Shown here: piece after piece, positions 1 through 8,964 of the stretch | Layout of the letters: each line of letters opens with the position of its first letter | Position numbering within the stretch: position 1 is the first letter of the stretch | Assembly: GCF_013184775.1 (NCBI RefSeq) | Contig: NZ_JAATVV010000012.1 | Coordinates: 145,203-209,202 of the forward strand | Reading direction: 5' to 3' | Source of the DNA: Martelella sp. HB161492 | GTDB taxonomy: Bacteria; Pseudomonadota; Alphaproteobacteria; Rhizobiales; Rhizobiaceae | DNA: 64,000 bases | Program-made: the position numbers and the translations under genes | Notes under the pieces: generated by a model | Told to the model about the DNA's origin: nothing | Seen by the model: only the letters and a program-made list of their open reading frames with translations | The model's database searches: none

Positions 1-187
1 AATGGTGGTGGGTGTTGACGAGACCCGGGATGATGACGTGGCGGCTTGCGTCAAACACCTCGTCACACGGGGCGGACGGGCCATTATTGCCCACCAGTTC
101 GACAATCCTGCCGCCTTCGACAACCAGGCCGCCCGGGGCGTTTTCCGCCAGCATGGCAATGGGGTTCTTGATCCAGATGCGCATCAT
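1..187 (-). CDS. 8-oxoguanine deaminase-like amidohydrolase, N-terminal part (cut by window edge)
   Basis: Only the first 62 codons lie in the window. The reverse strand starts ATGATG and reads MMRIWIKNP, a short beta-rich N-terminal domain (VVEGGRIVELVGNN), then VIIPGLVNTHHH at the window edge. The PG(L/F)(V/I)NTHHH segment carries the first metal-binding HxH of the amidohydrolase superfamily. The opening resembles 8-oxoguanine deaminases (8-oxoguanine to urate), but other Atz/TRZ-type deaminases share this start. The gene begins one or two bases past the stop of the Pht5-like gene, so it is co-transcribed with the operon upstream. Substrate is an inference; the family call is solid. Confidence 0.7.
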   Translation of the reverse strand, partial: MMRIWIKNPIAMLAENAPGGLVVEGGRIVELVGNNGPSAPCDEVFDASRHVIIPGLVNTHHH

Positions 188-188
188 T

Positions 189-1163
189 TCAACTTTCAAG
201 CATATCGGCGGAAAACAGGTCCTCGACAGCAAAAGCGGTCGAGATCAGCCCGTCTTCCAGCATGTAACGGATGATGGTTTCCAGCATAACCCGGTTGCCG
301 GCAAGGCCCGCAGGCCAGTAATCCTTGCCCATCACCGCTTCGGTTTCCAGAAGCGCTTCCATCTGCCAGGGCAGCATGGTGGAAAGGGCGGCGGCCTCGA
401 ACAGTCTGGCGCGGGCAATCTGCTGCGCCCGTGAAAAAGCATCAAAGAGCGCTGGCACAACATGGGGATGGGCCTCGGCGATCGGACGCTTGATCGCCAG
501 AACATGCATGGCCGGGAAGATGCCGGTCTTGTTGAAGTACGCTATCTCGGCGGCCTTTGGATCGGCAAACAGCCGGTCGACCTCGGCAGAGGGCCAGGTG
601 CTCGGCGCCCGGGCGGTATAAAGCGCATCGATTTCGCCCTTGGCCAGAAGCTGCGCCAGCCCCATGTCGCGGCGGTCCTCGAAGGTGAATTTTCCCGGAT
701 AGAACTGCGGATGTTCATCGCCGGTGCGCGGTGTTTCAAAGCCACCGATCACATAAGTGGGCGATGTCCGGTCAAGGCCGTAAGCATCGTGGAATATGCC
801 GCGCAGCCAGACGGCGGCGGCCATATCGAACACCGGAATGCCGATGCGCTTTCCGGCAAGGTCGGCAGGCTTTTCAAAGCCGCGGCCGGACTTCACATAA
901 ATGCTTGAAAAGCGGAAATGCCGCGAGGGAAAGATCGGGATCGCCAGATAGGGCCTTTCAGCCGTTTCCAGCGTTCGAAGATAGGTGGCCAGCGGAAATT
1001 CGCAAACGTCGAAATCATGGGTGGAGAGCTGGCGGTTGAACAGCGCCTGCACCCCCATCATCGAAATCTCGGTATCGATCCCTTCGATCGGTGCCTCACC
1101 ATTGGCAAGCGGACGGGTGCGGTCGCTGTCGGAAAGCCCCAGCTTCAGTTTGAATGCGCTCAT
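189..1163 (-). CDS. Pht5-like (4,5-dihydroxyphthalate decarboxylase family / periplasmic-binding-like fold) protein
   Basis: 324 residues without a signal peptide. The opening (KLKLGLSDSDRTRPL), the central segment FDVCEFPLATYLRTLE and the stretch YLAIPIFPSRHFRFSSIYV match proteins annotated as 4,5-dihydroxyphthalate decarboxylase or ABC substrate-binding proteins of the NMT1/TauA type. The absence of a signal peptide argues for a cytosolic enzyme rather than a transport component. It lies 33 bp after the DUF5591-like gene and 1 bp before the deaminase-like gene. In this operon a decarboxylase or tautomerase-like step acting on a ring-opened acid is plausible, but the activity cannot be read from sequence. 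Confidence 0.65.
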   Translation of the reverse strand: MSAFKLKLGLSDSDRTRPLANGEAPIEGIDTEISMMGVQALFNRQLSTHDFDVCEFPLATYLRTLETAERPYLAIPIFPSRHFRFSSIYVKSGRGFEKPADLAGKRIGIPVFDMAAAVWLRGIFHDAYGLDRTSPTYVIGGFETPRTGDEHPQFYPGKFTFEDRRDMGLAQLLAKGEIDALYTARAPSTWPSAEVDRLFADPKAAEIAYFNKTGIFPAMHVLAIKRPIAEAHPHVVPALFDAFSRAQQIARARLFEAAALSTMLPWQMEALLETEAVMGKDYWPAGLAGNRVMLETIIRYMLEDGLISTAFAVEDLFSADMLES

Positions 1164-1196
1164 CAGTTCCCCGGTTTATTGTTGTCGAGACGTCTT

Positions 1197-2210
1197 CTAA
1201 AGGCCAAGACGTGCCATCAGCACGTCGAGCAGTTCCGGCAGGGCCAGCGGCGTGGCGTTGGCGCCACCACGGGCATAGATTGCCTGGGCATGGCTTTCGG
1301 AAATATCGAGCCGCTGCATCAGCCGCTGAACGGCATCCCGGCACTGATCCAGCGTCGGCAGGCATTCGATCCGCGCGGATTTCGGCAACTGATCATTGGC
1401 GCCTTCAAGCGTCAGATAGACCGTGCCGATCTTGCGCCGGGCGACAACCTTGTTTTCGGACCGCTCATCGGCGGCGATGACAAAGGAGCGATGGGTGAGA
1501 CCGGGCGCGACCCATGAAATGACATCATCATAGTTGCCGCCGATCCGGGCAACGACGGCGGCAACGGCATCGGCCATGGCATTATGCATCAGCACATAGT
1601 GGCGCTTTTCCTCATCGCCCCAGCGCCATTTGGTTTCCGACAGCTTCACCGCCGTACAGTCGGCCCGCCAGGGCGAGACCGCATTGCCCCGACCTTCGAA
1701 CAGGCCCGGATCGTCATAGGCGCAGGCCGGCGAGGCAAGGCCCTTGTAATCAGCGATATGCTCATAGGGAACGACGCCCATCGGCTCGGAGATCACCATG
1801 CGGTGGATCACCGTGCCGGCGTCGTTTTTCAGCGGCGACAGATTGAGCACCTCGGGCGCAATGCCGTCTTCAAGCCGCGCCACGAGGTCTTGCGGCAGGC
1901 TCAGTTCATCGGTCGGGCGGAACCCTTCGGCGATCAGCCGCTGATTGATGGCCTGATGCTCGGTTGAAAAGGGATAGGGCTTTGTCTTCGTGCAGGGCAT
2001 GAAGAGCAGGATATGCCGTTTCCCCTCGGGCAGGTCGGGCTGATATTCGTCGCGGACGAAATCGAGCCATGCCGCGATCCGCGGATGGGCAAGCACATCG
2101 ACATTATCCTGCGGGGAATAGATGCACAGCTCCGGATCAACATGGAAAGGAGCCTGAATCTTGCGCTTGGATTCTTCGATCCGCTGCTCACGGTTTTCAA
2201 TCGAGACCAT
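1197..2210 (-). CDS. DUF5591-like conserved protein
   Basis: 337 residues, cytosolic. The most recognisable part is LLFMPCTKTKPYPFST at residues 68-83, which resembles the DUF5591 domain found in archaeosine-synthase-related proteins and in assorted bacterial operons. No PUA or radical-SAM part is visible. Later conserved-looking segments are MVISEPMGVVPYEH and HNAMADAVAA. The gene sits 19 bp after the FMO-like gene and 33 bp before the Pht5-like gene, inside an otherwise catabolic operon. The function is unknown; a nucleobase-related role would suit both the archaeosine relatives and the 8-oxoguanine-deaminase-like neighbour, but this is inference. Confidence 0.6.
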   Translation of the reverse strand: MVSIENREQRIEESKRKIQAPFHVDPELCIYSPQDNVDVLAHPRIAAWLDFVRDEYQPDLPEGKRHILLFMPCTKTKPYPFSTEHQAINQRLIAEGFRPTDELSLPQDLVARLEDGIAPEVLNLSPLKNDAGTVIHRMVISEPMGVVPYEHIADYKGLASPACAYDDPGLFEGRGNAVSPWRADCTAVKLSETKWRWGDEEKRHYVLMHNAMADAVAAVVARIGGNYDDVISWVAPGLTHRSFVIAADERSENKVVARRKIGTVYLTLEGANDQLPKSARIECLPTLDQCRDAVQRLMQRLDISESHAQAIYARGGANATPLALPELLDVLMARLGL

Positions 2211-2229
2211 CAGTTATCCGTCATTTCAT

Positions 2230-3693
2230 TTATGAGGCTTTGGCCGCCGGCAGTTCTTCCATCATTTCTTCCGGCAGAACCAGCTCCGGCACGTCATAGG
2301 CCTTCAGGGCTTCAAAGTGGTCATCCGCCTCGGCCAGGAACAATTCACGGGTCAGCCCGCGTGAAACCCGGTCGATGCCGAATTTGAGCGAGGAGATACC
2401 CGCCGCACCGGCAAGGCTCGGCATGGCGCCGTAGGTGTAGTTGAAGACATGGCGCAGGAAGGGGGCCGTGCCCGGCACCTTCTCGGTCATCTGGAAGCAA
2501 TCGGAGAGATAGGGGAAGCCGGCAATCACCGCATCCTTCATCGGCGCTTCCGGTGTGTAACGATCCCCCCAGACCGCAATCTTCTCGGCAAAACGCGCAA
2601 GCTCGGGGCGGGCGGCGAAATCATTGACGAAACCGGTCCCGACGATCAGATAGTCGAATTCTTCCGTTCCATGCGGGGTCGTCAGCAGCACCTTGCCATC
2701 CTTCTCGGCAAGACCGTCGATCGGGCTGCCGAGCTTCAGCGCAAAATTGGCAAAGTCGGCGCAGCGCTTGTAGGTATCGGCGGGCGGCGGCTGGTTGCGG
2801 TCAAACAGCGTCTTCATGATGCGCCATTTGCGGGCATCGTCGAGATCGCCGAAATGACGCAGGAAGCCGGTATATTCCATCCAGCGATAGGGATTGACGA
2901 CGGGCAGACGCTTGCGGCGGGCAAAGAGCTTCACGCTTGCCGCACCGGTTTCAAGCGCGACGGCGGCATTGTCAAAGGCCGAAGCACCCGCGCCGATGAC
3001 CGCGATCTTCTTGCCCTTCAATGCTTCGAAATCAATCATCTCGGAGGTGTGGCCATAGGCCTCGCGCGGCAGGTTTTCAGAGACGATGCCGGGCACGGAC
3101 CAGTGGCCGGAACCGTCAATGCCGGTCGCCAGCACGATGTTGCGGGCATAAAGCACCTTCTCGCCTTCAGCCGACCTCGTCGTCACGGCAAAGAGATCAT
3201 CACTGAGCGGCTCGACATCGGTGACTTCAACGCCATTTTGAACCGGAATGCCGACCGTCTCGCGCAGCCAGAGCAGGTATTCGCTCCACAATTCCTTCGG
3301 GATCTTGCCGAGCGCATCCCAGCTTTCAACGCCATATTTCGCTTCCCACCAGGCGCGCACCGACAGCGAGCCGATACCGAGTTCCGGCCCTGTCACGGTC
3401 TTCGGCGTGCGCAGCGTGATCATGCGCGCGAAGGTGCACCATGGCCCCTCGGACCCGGCCTCACTGCGTTCCAGAACGGCGATATTGGTGACCTTTTCGC
3501 GCATCAGCTTGAAAGCCACCGTCAATCCGGTCTGACCGCCGCCGATGATAACGACATCCTTGACCTTCTGCCCCTGATATTCGCGCGGGGCGACCCATTC
3601 ACGCGCCGGATAATCGGTGCATTCCAGATCATGGCGGGCGCGGGCCTGCAATTGTGAAAGTCTGGTCTGATCGTTCAAGATTTCATTCCCCAT
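2230..3693 (-). CDS. FAD/NAD(P)-dependent flavin-containing monooxygenase-like protein
   Basis: 487 residues from the ATG at 3693; an in-frame ATG at 3735 would add 14 unlikely residues. An N-terminal FAD Rossmann motif (VVIIGGGQTGLTVAFKL) is followed by a glutamate-ended second strand (VLERSEAGSEGPW), then ATGIDGSGHWSVPG and a second dinucleotide motif, KKIAVIGAGASAFDNAAVAL. This is the FMO/Baeyer-Villiger/TrkA-like layout. It is separated from the AraC gene by 197 bp and leads the downstream half of the operon. It probably oxygenates or oxidises an intermediate of the same pathway; a plain NAD(P)H-dependent oxidoreductase is the alternative. Confidence 0.8.
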   Translation of the reverse strand: MGNEILNDQTRLSQLQARARHDLECTDYPAREWVAPREYQGQKVKDVVIIGGGQTGLTVAFKLMREKVTNIAVLERSEAGSEGPWCTFARMITLRTPKTVTGPELGIGSLSVRAWWEAKYGVESWDALGKIPKELWSEYLLWLRETVGIPVQNGVEVTDVEPLSDDLFAVTTRSAEGEKVLYARNIVLATGIDGSGHWSVPGIVSENLPREAYGHTSEMIDFEALKGKKIAVIGAGASAFDNAAVALETGAASVKLFARRKRLPVVNPYRWMEYTGFLRHFGDLDDARKWRIMKTLFDRNQPPPADTYKRCADFANFALKLGSPIDGLAEKDGKVLLTTPHGTEEFDYLIVGTGFVNDFAARPELARFAEKIAVWGDRYTPEAPMKDAVIAGFPYLSDCFQMTEKVPGTAPFLRHVFNYTYGAMPSLAGAAGISSLKFGIDRVSRGLTRELFLAEADDHFEALKAYDVPELVLPEEMMEELPAAKAS

Positions 3694-3890
3694 AAACTTG
3701 CGATTCGAAAAAGGGCGCCTGGGTCTCTCCGCCATTGTCAGCCGGATGAACCATGGCCTTGGTGCCTGCTGTTGTTGCTGATGCCCTCATCGAGAACCGG
3801 TCGGAATGACATGGTGCCAACTCTATGCCTGCACCCTGCCCGCTTTCCAGTTTCCTGACATGTCCATCAGTGCGGAAAAGCATAGCCATG

Positions 3891-4871
3891 TTATTTTGCA
3901 ACGCAACAAAGTTGCGCGCGACGGTAGTCCCTCGGGGCAACGTCGAAGCGACTGCGAAAAGCGCGGCTGAAATGCGAAAAATCCTTGAAGCCACGCTTGA
4001 GCGCGATCGTGGTGATGGGGAGGCCTGCCTGAAGCGGATCAGCGAGATCCGCGCGGATCCGCTCCAGCCGCTGGGCCTTGATCCACGGCACCAGCCGGTC
4101 ATCTTCGCGCTCGAACAACTCGTAGAGCGAGCGCAGCGACAGGCCTTCCGCCCTGGCGATGACGGCCGGCGACAGCGCTGCATCATCGAGATGATCAAGA
4201 ATATAGGTCTTGACCCGGCCAAGCTGCGCCTCGCGCCCGGCCGAAAGCGGCAAGGTTTCGGAAAACCCGGTCAGTGCCGTTGCCAGCAGGTCGATCACGT
4301 GGCTCTCGATCCGGGCCGACAGCATGGCTGTTGCCTCGTCCTGACGCATATCGGCCAGCGCCAGGACGAAATCGTAGAAAAATCGTCCGGGAACGCGATC
4401 CGCCGGAATGGCGCGCGCCAGCAACCTGTCGACATGCGGGATACGATCGACAATCGGCCGGCGCGGCACTTTCAGCGAGATCTGGCGATAGTGCCCCTCG
4501 AAAGCCATGCGATAGGGCCTGCGACTGTCATAAAGCACCATGGAACGCGGCGTTGTCACCACATCGCGCCCCCCCTGATTGAAGGCGCTGACACCCTCGA
4601 CCTGAAGCGTCACTTCAAACCACTGGTCATCGCGGTCAATATGTTCTTCGGCACGGCTGACCACCAGATCATTGGAGACAATATCGGCCATGGTGATCTC
4701 ACCGAAGGTGAGCCAGGAGAGGCGTCCATAAAAGCCGGCCGGATCCTTGCGCCGCACGCCGGTTGGCGGAAAGACGGCATTGGTCGCGGCGAGCCAGTAG
4801 TCCAACCGCTCGGAAGCCGCCACGGCATCGGTGGAAAGCCGGCGCCAGCCGGTTCGGACAGGCTCAAGCAT
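3891..4871 (-). CDS. AraC-family transcriptional regulator
   Basis: 326 residues if started at the ATG at 4871, which overlaps the flavin reductase stop by 8 bases (ATGCTTGA). The N-terminal half is an AraC_binding_2-type sensor domain (LTFGEITMADIVSNDLVVSR, then an RSMVLYDSRRPY-like segment). The last 100 residues form the double helix-turn-helix: AVIARAEGLSLRSLYELFER, then IALKRGFKDFSHFSRAFRSR and FDVAPRDYRR. Its place inside the operon and its translational coupling suggest autoregulated, substrate-induced control of the monooxygenase genes. The inducer is unknown. Confidence 0.9.
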   Translation of the reverse strand: MLEPVRTGWRRLSTDAVAASERLDYWLAATNAVFPPTGVRRKDPAGFYGRLSWLTFGEITMADIVSNDLVVSRAEEHIDRDDQWFEVTLQVEGVSAFNQGGRDVVTTPRSMVLYDSRRPYRMAFEGHYRQISLKVPRRPIVDRIPHVDRLLARAIPADRVPGRFFYDFVLALADMRQDEATAMLSARIESHVIDLLATALTGFSETLPLSAGREAQLGRVKTYILDHLDDAALSPAVIARAEGLSLRSLYELFEREDDRLVPWIKAQRLERIRADLADPLQAGLPITTIALKRGFKDFSHFSRAFRSRFDVAPRDYRRAQLCCVAK

Positions 4872-5373
4872 GGGATGCAACCTCCATCGGGACGACGCCA
4901 TGGGAAAAGCGGCTGGCAAAGAAAACGAGCGGCCGTCCCTCATCGACGCTGAGGGCTGAGACCCGGCCGATCAGAATGCGATGATCGCCGCCATCATAAA
5001 TCCGGTCGGTCCTGCAGTCGAAATGGGCGAGCGCCCCGGCAATCAATGGCAGGCCGCTTGCAGCCGCAATCGTTTCCACATCGGCAAAGGGATCGGCATG
5101 ACCACGGGCGAAATGCGCGGCAATCCCGCTCTGGCTCTCCGACAGCACACTGATGGCAAAGCCTTGCGCCGCCTCGAAGACGGCGCGCGAACGGGCATTG
5201 TCGCGCAGGCTCCACAAGACCAGCGGCGGCTCCATCGACAGCGACGTGAAGGAGGAAATCGTCATGCCGACGCTGCGCCCCTCATGGCGGGCGGTGACCA
5301 CGGCGATACCGGTGGCGAACTGGCCAAGGGCGCGGCGCAGATCCGGCTGGCTCACATGGGAGAGATCAGGCAT
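4864..5373 (-). CDS. NAD(P)H:flavin oxidoreductase, reductase component of a two-component monooxygenase
   Basis: 169 residues of the HpaC/DIM6-NTAB FMN-binding split-barrel family. It shows LRRALGQFATGIAVVTAR near the N-terminus and GMTISSFTSLSMEPPLVLWS, the flavin-binding TxxSFxSxSxxPPL pattern. These proteins reduce free FAD or FMN for a partner oxygenase; the partner here is the HpaB-like protein at the head of the operon. The ATG at 5373 overlaps the amidohydrolase stop by 8 bases, so translation is coupled. A TTG one codon upstream (5376) is the alternative start. Confidence 0.92.
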   Translation of the reverse strand: MPDLSHVSQPDLRRALGQFATGIAVVTARHEGRSVGMTISSFTSLSMEPPLVLWSLRDNARSRAVFEAAQGFAISVLSESQSGIAAHFARGHADPFADVETIAAASGLPLIAGALAHFDCRTDRIYDGGDHRILIGRVSALSVDEGRPLVFFASRFSHGVVPMEVASHA

Positions 5374-6865
5374 CAAACGAACCCCTTTCCGGACGGATGA
5401 AGCGTTCGATGGCCAGCGGCGCGCTCATCAGCCTTTCCGCATGGGAAACAGCAAAGGGTGCGAGCCGGCTGGCAAGTGCCGAAAGATCACGATTATCGGT
5501 CCGCAGCTGCGCAACCGCCTCGGAAACCCGGTTCGACAGATCATCAAAAACAGGCGCCGTCAGCACGCCATCGCGCAGGCGGAACCGTCCGCCCACCATG
5601 ACATCTGTAATGGTATCGGCGCCAGCACTGGTGATCAGCTGGTTGAGCGGATCGTTCAGCGGCAGGAAGTCGATATGATCGAGATCGAGGAAAACCAGGT
5701 CGGCATCGGCGCCGACGGCGATCCGGCCCGCATCGGCCCAGCCGATGAGCGCCGCCCCCGCCATGGTGCCCATGCGAAACGTCTCCAGCGCGGTTGGCCA
5801 GTGCGCTGCCGGATCGCCATAGAGGCGGGCGCCGAAGGAAGAAAGCCGCATGGCGCGAAACATGTCCAGCGCATCGGAGGAGTTGGCACCGTCGGTGGCA
5901 AGTCCGACCGTGATGCCACGCTCCAGCATCGGCCGCACATGGGCAAAGCCGACGCCAAGACGCATATTGCTTGCCGGAACATGGGCGATCTTCGCGCCAG
6001 CTGCGGCAATCATGTCAAGATCATCCGGATCAAGCCAGACCGCGTGGGCCGCCACGAATTCCGGCCCCAGAAGGCCAAGATCCTTGAGATAGGCAATCGG
6101 CGACATGTCATATCTGTGGAAGGCGGTAACCCGCTGCAACCGGCTCTCCGCGACATGCATATGGATCGGCACCGAAAATTCAGCCGCGATTTCGGCTGAC
6201 GCCAGCAGGAATGTCTCTGAACAATGGTGCGGAATGGTTGGCGCGATGGCGAGTTCAATGCCCGCTGGCAATTCGTCGCGCCGGGCGAAGATGGCGCGCA
6301 CGGCATCCAGCACCACAGCGCCGTCGATCGGCGCGGAAACGGCGGCCTTCAGATCATCAGGCAAGCTATCGGCAAGGCCGGGGATCGCCTGAAAGAAGGA
6401 AAGATCGGAGATCATCGGCGAAAGCCGCGCCCTGATCCCGGCATCGGCATAGGCGCGGGCGCAGGCGAAAAAGCCCTCGACCGTCGGCAACGGATATTCA
6501 TAGACGAGATCGAAACAGGCCGTCGCCCCCTTCTTCAGCATCTCGGCAGCCGCGAGAAGCGTCGAGGCATAGATGGTTTCGGGCGAGCGCCGCCCCGCAA
6601 GCCAGGATGCATGGCTGAGCGAAGTCTCCAGCATCCAGCGTTCGGCCATGCCCTTGTTGAGGCTCATATGTCCGTGCGTGTGGCTGTTGATCAAACCGGG
6701 GACCACCATGCGCCGCGAGGCATCGACCACCGTCTCGCCGACAAGCGTGCCGGGCCTGGCAATGGCATCAATCCGACCGGCTTTGACCAGAAGATCGCGA
6801 TGTTCGACCGTACCGGACAAGGGATCAGCGACCAGCCCGCCGGAAATCAGCACCGTGTCGTTCAT
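5366..6865 (-). CDS. Atz/TRZ-type amidohydrolase (deaminase or hydrolase)
   Basis: 499 residues, cytosolic metal-dependent hydrolase. VVPGLINSHTHGHMSLNKG places the metal-binding HxH at His62/His64. Later metal and substrate motifs include PTIPHHCSETF, PIHMHVAESR, VAAHAVWLDPDDL and the terminal aspartate in GLATDGANSSDALDMF. The family includes cytosine deaminase, guanine deaminase, SsnA and triazine chlorohydrolases. ATGA start/stop overlap with the upstream PuuE-like gene. It probably removes an amine or opens a cyclic amide made by the monooxygenase; the substrate is not readable. Confidence 0.88.
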   Translation of the reverse strand: MNDTVLISGGLVADPLSGTVEHRDLLVKAGRIDAIARPGTLVGETVVDASRRMVVPGLINSHTHGHMSLNKGMAERWMLETSLSHASWLAGRRSPETIYASTLLAAAEMLKKGATACFDLVYEYPLPTVEGFFACARAYADAGIRARLSPMISDLSFFQAIPGLADSLPDDLKAAVSAPIDGAVVLDAVRAIFARRDELPAGIELAIAPTIPHHCSETFLLASAEIAAEFSVPIHMHVAESRLQRVTAFHRYDMSPIAYLKDLGLLGPEFVAAHAVWLDPDDLDMIAAAGAKIAHVPASNMRLGVGFAHVRPMLERGITVGLATDGANSSDALDMFRAMRLSSFGARLYGDPAAHWPTALETFRMGTMAGAALIGWADAGRIAVGADADLVFLDLDHIDFLPLNDPLNQLITSAGADTITDVMVGGRFRLRDGVLTAPVFDDLSNRVSEAVAQLRTDNRDLSALASRLAPFAVSHAERLMSAPLAIERFIRPERGSFDA

Positions 6866-7779
6866 GCGCCTGCCTCCGGCGGATGAGTTGCGATCCAGTG
6901 ACGCGCGACCTCGGAACGCCCGGCGATCCAGACATCGGGGTGTTGCCCGACCAGATCAAGAAAACGCTGCACCGCCTCGAACCGTGACGGCTGACCGGAA
7001 ATGCGGGCATGAAGGCTCACCGTCATCATCCGCGGGCGGCGGGCGCTTTCGGCATAAAGCACACGGAAAGCAGAGCCGAGATGCGCATACATGTCCTCGG
7101 CCGTACCAAGCTTCGCGGTCGCAAGCCGGTTATCATTATGGGTAAAGGAATGCGGCACGACCAGATGCGAGAAACCGGCCGTTTTCACCCAGAAGGGCAG
7201 ATCATCGGCATAGCTATCGGCATCGTAGAGAAAGCCGCCATGTTCCACCAGCAGCCTGCGGGTCGCAGCGCTTGGCGAATAGCGGCTCTGCCAGCCAAGC
7301 GGGCGGATGCCGACCGTGCGCTGCAGGCTTTCCACCGTGCGGGCGATCACCTTGCGCTCTTCCGATTCAGTCATCAGGAAATGCCGGGCGAAGCGATCAC
7401 CATGGGCGCAGAGATCGAAACCGGCGGCGGCGATCTCGCGGCCGATTTCCGGCGTCTTTTCCAGCGCCCGTGCACAGGCATTGACGGTGAGTTTGAGGCC
7501 CCGGTCGAAGAACAGCTCAGACAGGCGCCAGAAGCCGACCCGGCTGCCATATTCGTAAAGCGTTTCAGCGACGAAATCGCGCGTTCCGGCCGGCACTTCG
7601 CCGGGAATGCCATCCGTGAGCCCGACCTCGCTTGCGCTGTCACCATCGGCAATGGAGGCCTCTGCCCCCTCTTCGAGATTGAGCACGACCACAAGCGCCA
7701 TGCGCGCGCCGCCCGGCCATTGTGGGTCCGGCGGGGTTTTGCCATAGCCGATGAAATCGCGGTCGCCATCGTTGATCAT
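6862..7779 (-). CDS. PuuE-like polysaccharide-deacetylase-family hydrolase (allantoinase/formamidase type)
   Basis: 305 residues from the ATG at 7779, which overlaps the amidase stop (ATGA). The stretch MALVVVLNLEEGAEASIADG and YEYGSRVGFWRL are diagnostic of the PuuE branch of NodB-like deacetylases, whose characterised member is a cofactor-independent allantoinase. PLGWQSRYSPS and FLYDADSYADDLPFWV follow the family pattern. From memory, PuuE proteins usually have an AGHEIASHGYRW segment; here it is AAGFDLCAHGDRFARH, so this is a divergent paralogue that may act on another N-acyl or cyclic ureide substrate. Confidence 0.85.
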   Translation of the reverse strand: MINDGDRDFIGYGKTPPDPQWPGGARMALVVVLNLEEGAEASIADGDSASEVGLTDGIPGEVPAGTRDFVAETLYEYGSRVGFWRLSELFFDRGLKLTVNACARALEKTPEIGREIAAAGFDLCAHGDRFARHFLMTESEERKVIARTVESLQRTVGIRPLGWQSRYSPSAATRRLLVEHGGFLYDADSYADDLPFWVKTAGFSHLVVPHSFTHNDNRLATAKLGTAEDMYAHLGSAFRVLYAESARRPRMMTVSLHARISGQPSRFEAVQRFLDLVGQHPDVWIAGRSEVARHWIATHPPEAGA

Positions 7780-8960
7780 GAGCGCTCCACCAGCGGTCCG
7801 AGCGCCTCGGCAAAGGCCAGCAGCCGCTCCTCGCCGCGATGACCGGCGATCACCGACAGCCCGACCGGGCAGTGATCGACCGTGGCCGCAGGGATGGCGA
7901 TCTGCGGCAGACGGCAAAGGCTTGCGACACAGGTCAGCGCCAGTGTCTTTTCGCGGAAGACGATCTGTGCAGACACATCGGCGTCAAGGAAAGGCGGCAG
8001 ATCATGGGCCGTCGGAATGACGATCATGCCGTCATCGCCGAGCAGATCAAGAAGCCGCGTCGTCAGATGTTCGCGATTGACGACCGCTTTCGCATGGGCT
8101 TCAGGATCGACGGTCCTCGACAGGTTGATGCGCTGGTCGACCGATTCCGACAGCGCCCGGCCCGGCTCCATGCACCAGTTGCCGAGCGTTGCCCAGAGAT
8201 CGTGGAGCTGCAATGGCCGGAAGGTATCGAGCCAGTGCTCGACGCCCTCCTGATAGAGCGTGATATCCTGCGCCGGGCCAAGCATCTGCGCCGCACGCAG
8301 CAATGTCTCGCCAATGCCGTTGACCGGAATATCAAAGGCATCACGGGCAATCATCAGCCGCGGTGCCGCCCTATCGCGCGAAAAAGCGCCGAAATAGGCC
8401 TCGCCGACCCGCGCCAGCATGCTGGCATCACGCGCCAGCCAGCCGACCGTGTCGAAACTCGGCGCCATGGCCATGACGCCGGCGGTGGAAATCCGGCCGA
8501 AGGTGGTGCGCAGTCCATAAAGCCCGCAAAAACTGGCCGGAACGCGGATCGACCCGCCGGTATCCGAACCGATGCCGAAATCGGCGATACCCGCACCGAC
8601 GGCAGCGGCCGAGCCGGACGACGAGCCGCCCGGCGCGCGGTCCGGGGCCGCGGGATTGATCGGCGTGCCGAAGGCCGGGTTCATGCCGAACATGCCGCAG
8701 GCCAGCTCATCCGTGTGGGTCTTGCCGATCAGGCTTGCACCGCTCATCAGCGCCGTCAGCACCGAGGGCGCGGTCGACAGCGAAGGCTTGCCGTCGCGGG
8801 CACGGTCCACATTGCCGCAGGCCGTGACATGGCCCTCGATATCGAAAAGGTCCTTGGCGACAAAGCTGAGGCCTGAAAGCGGGCCAACCCTGCCCTTGGT
8901 CATGGGAGTGTCGAAGCGCGTGATGAAAGCGCTTCTGGCAATCGCGTCAGTCGTCGGCAT
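7776..8960 (-). CDS. Amidase-signature family amidase
   Basis: 394 residues from the ATG at 8960, four bases after the monooxygenase stop; the longer reading to 9026 is unlikely. The amidase signature is clear: Lys in SFVAKDLFD (about residue 36), GGSSSGSAAAVGAG (residues 111-124) and GSDTGGSIRVPASFCG, giving the Lys-cisSer-Ser triad (about K36, S114, S137). It is shorter than the usual 450-500 residues. It hydrolyses a linear amide to acid plus ammonia or amine. Its position directly after the oxygenase suggests it acts on a ring-opened amide or formamide intermediate. Confidence 0.9.
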   Translation of the reverse strand: MPTTDAIARSAFITRFDTPMTKGRVGPLSGLSFVAKDLFDIEGHVTACGNVDRARDGKPSLSTAPSVLTALMSGASLIGKTHTDELACGMFGMNPAFGTPINPAAPDRAPGGSSSGSAAAVGAGIADFGIGSDTGGSIRVPASFCGLYGLRTTFGRISTAGVMAMAPSFDTVGWLARDASMLARVGEAYFGAFSRDRAAPRLMIARDAFDIPVNGIGETLLRAAQMLGPAQDITLYQEGVEHWLDTFRPLQLHDLWATLGNWCMEPGRALSESVDQRINLSRTVDPEAHAKAVVNREHLTTRLLDLLGDDGMIVIPTAHDLPPFLDADVSAQIVFREKTLALTCVASLCRLPQIAIPAATVDHCPVGLSVIAGHRGEERLLAFAEALGPLVERS

Positions 8961-8964
8961 CAGC

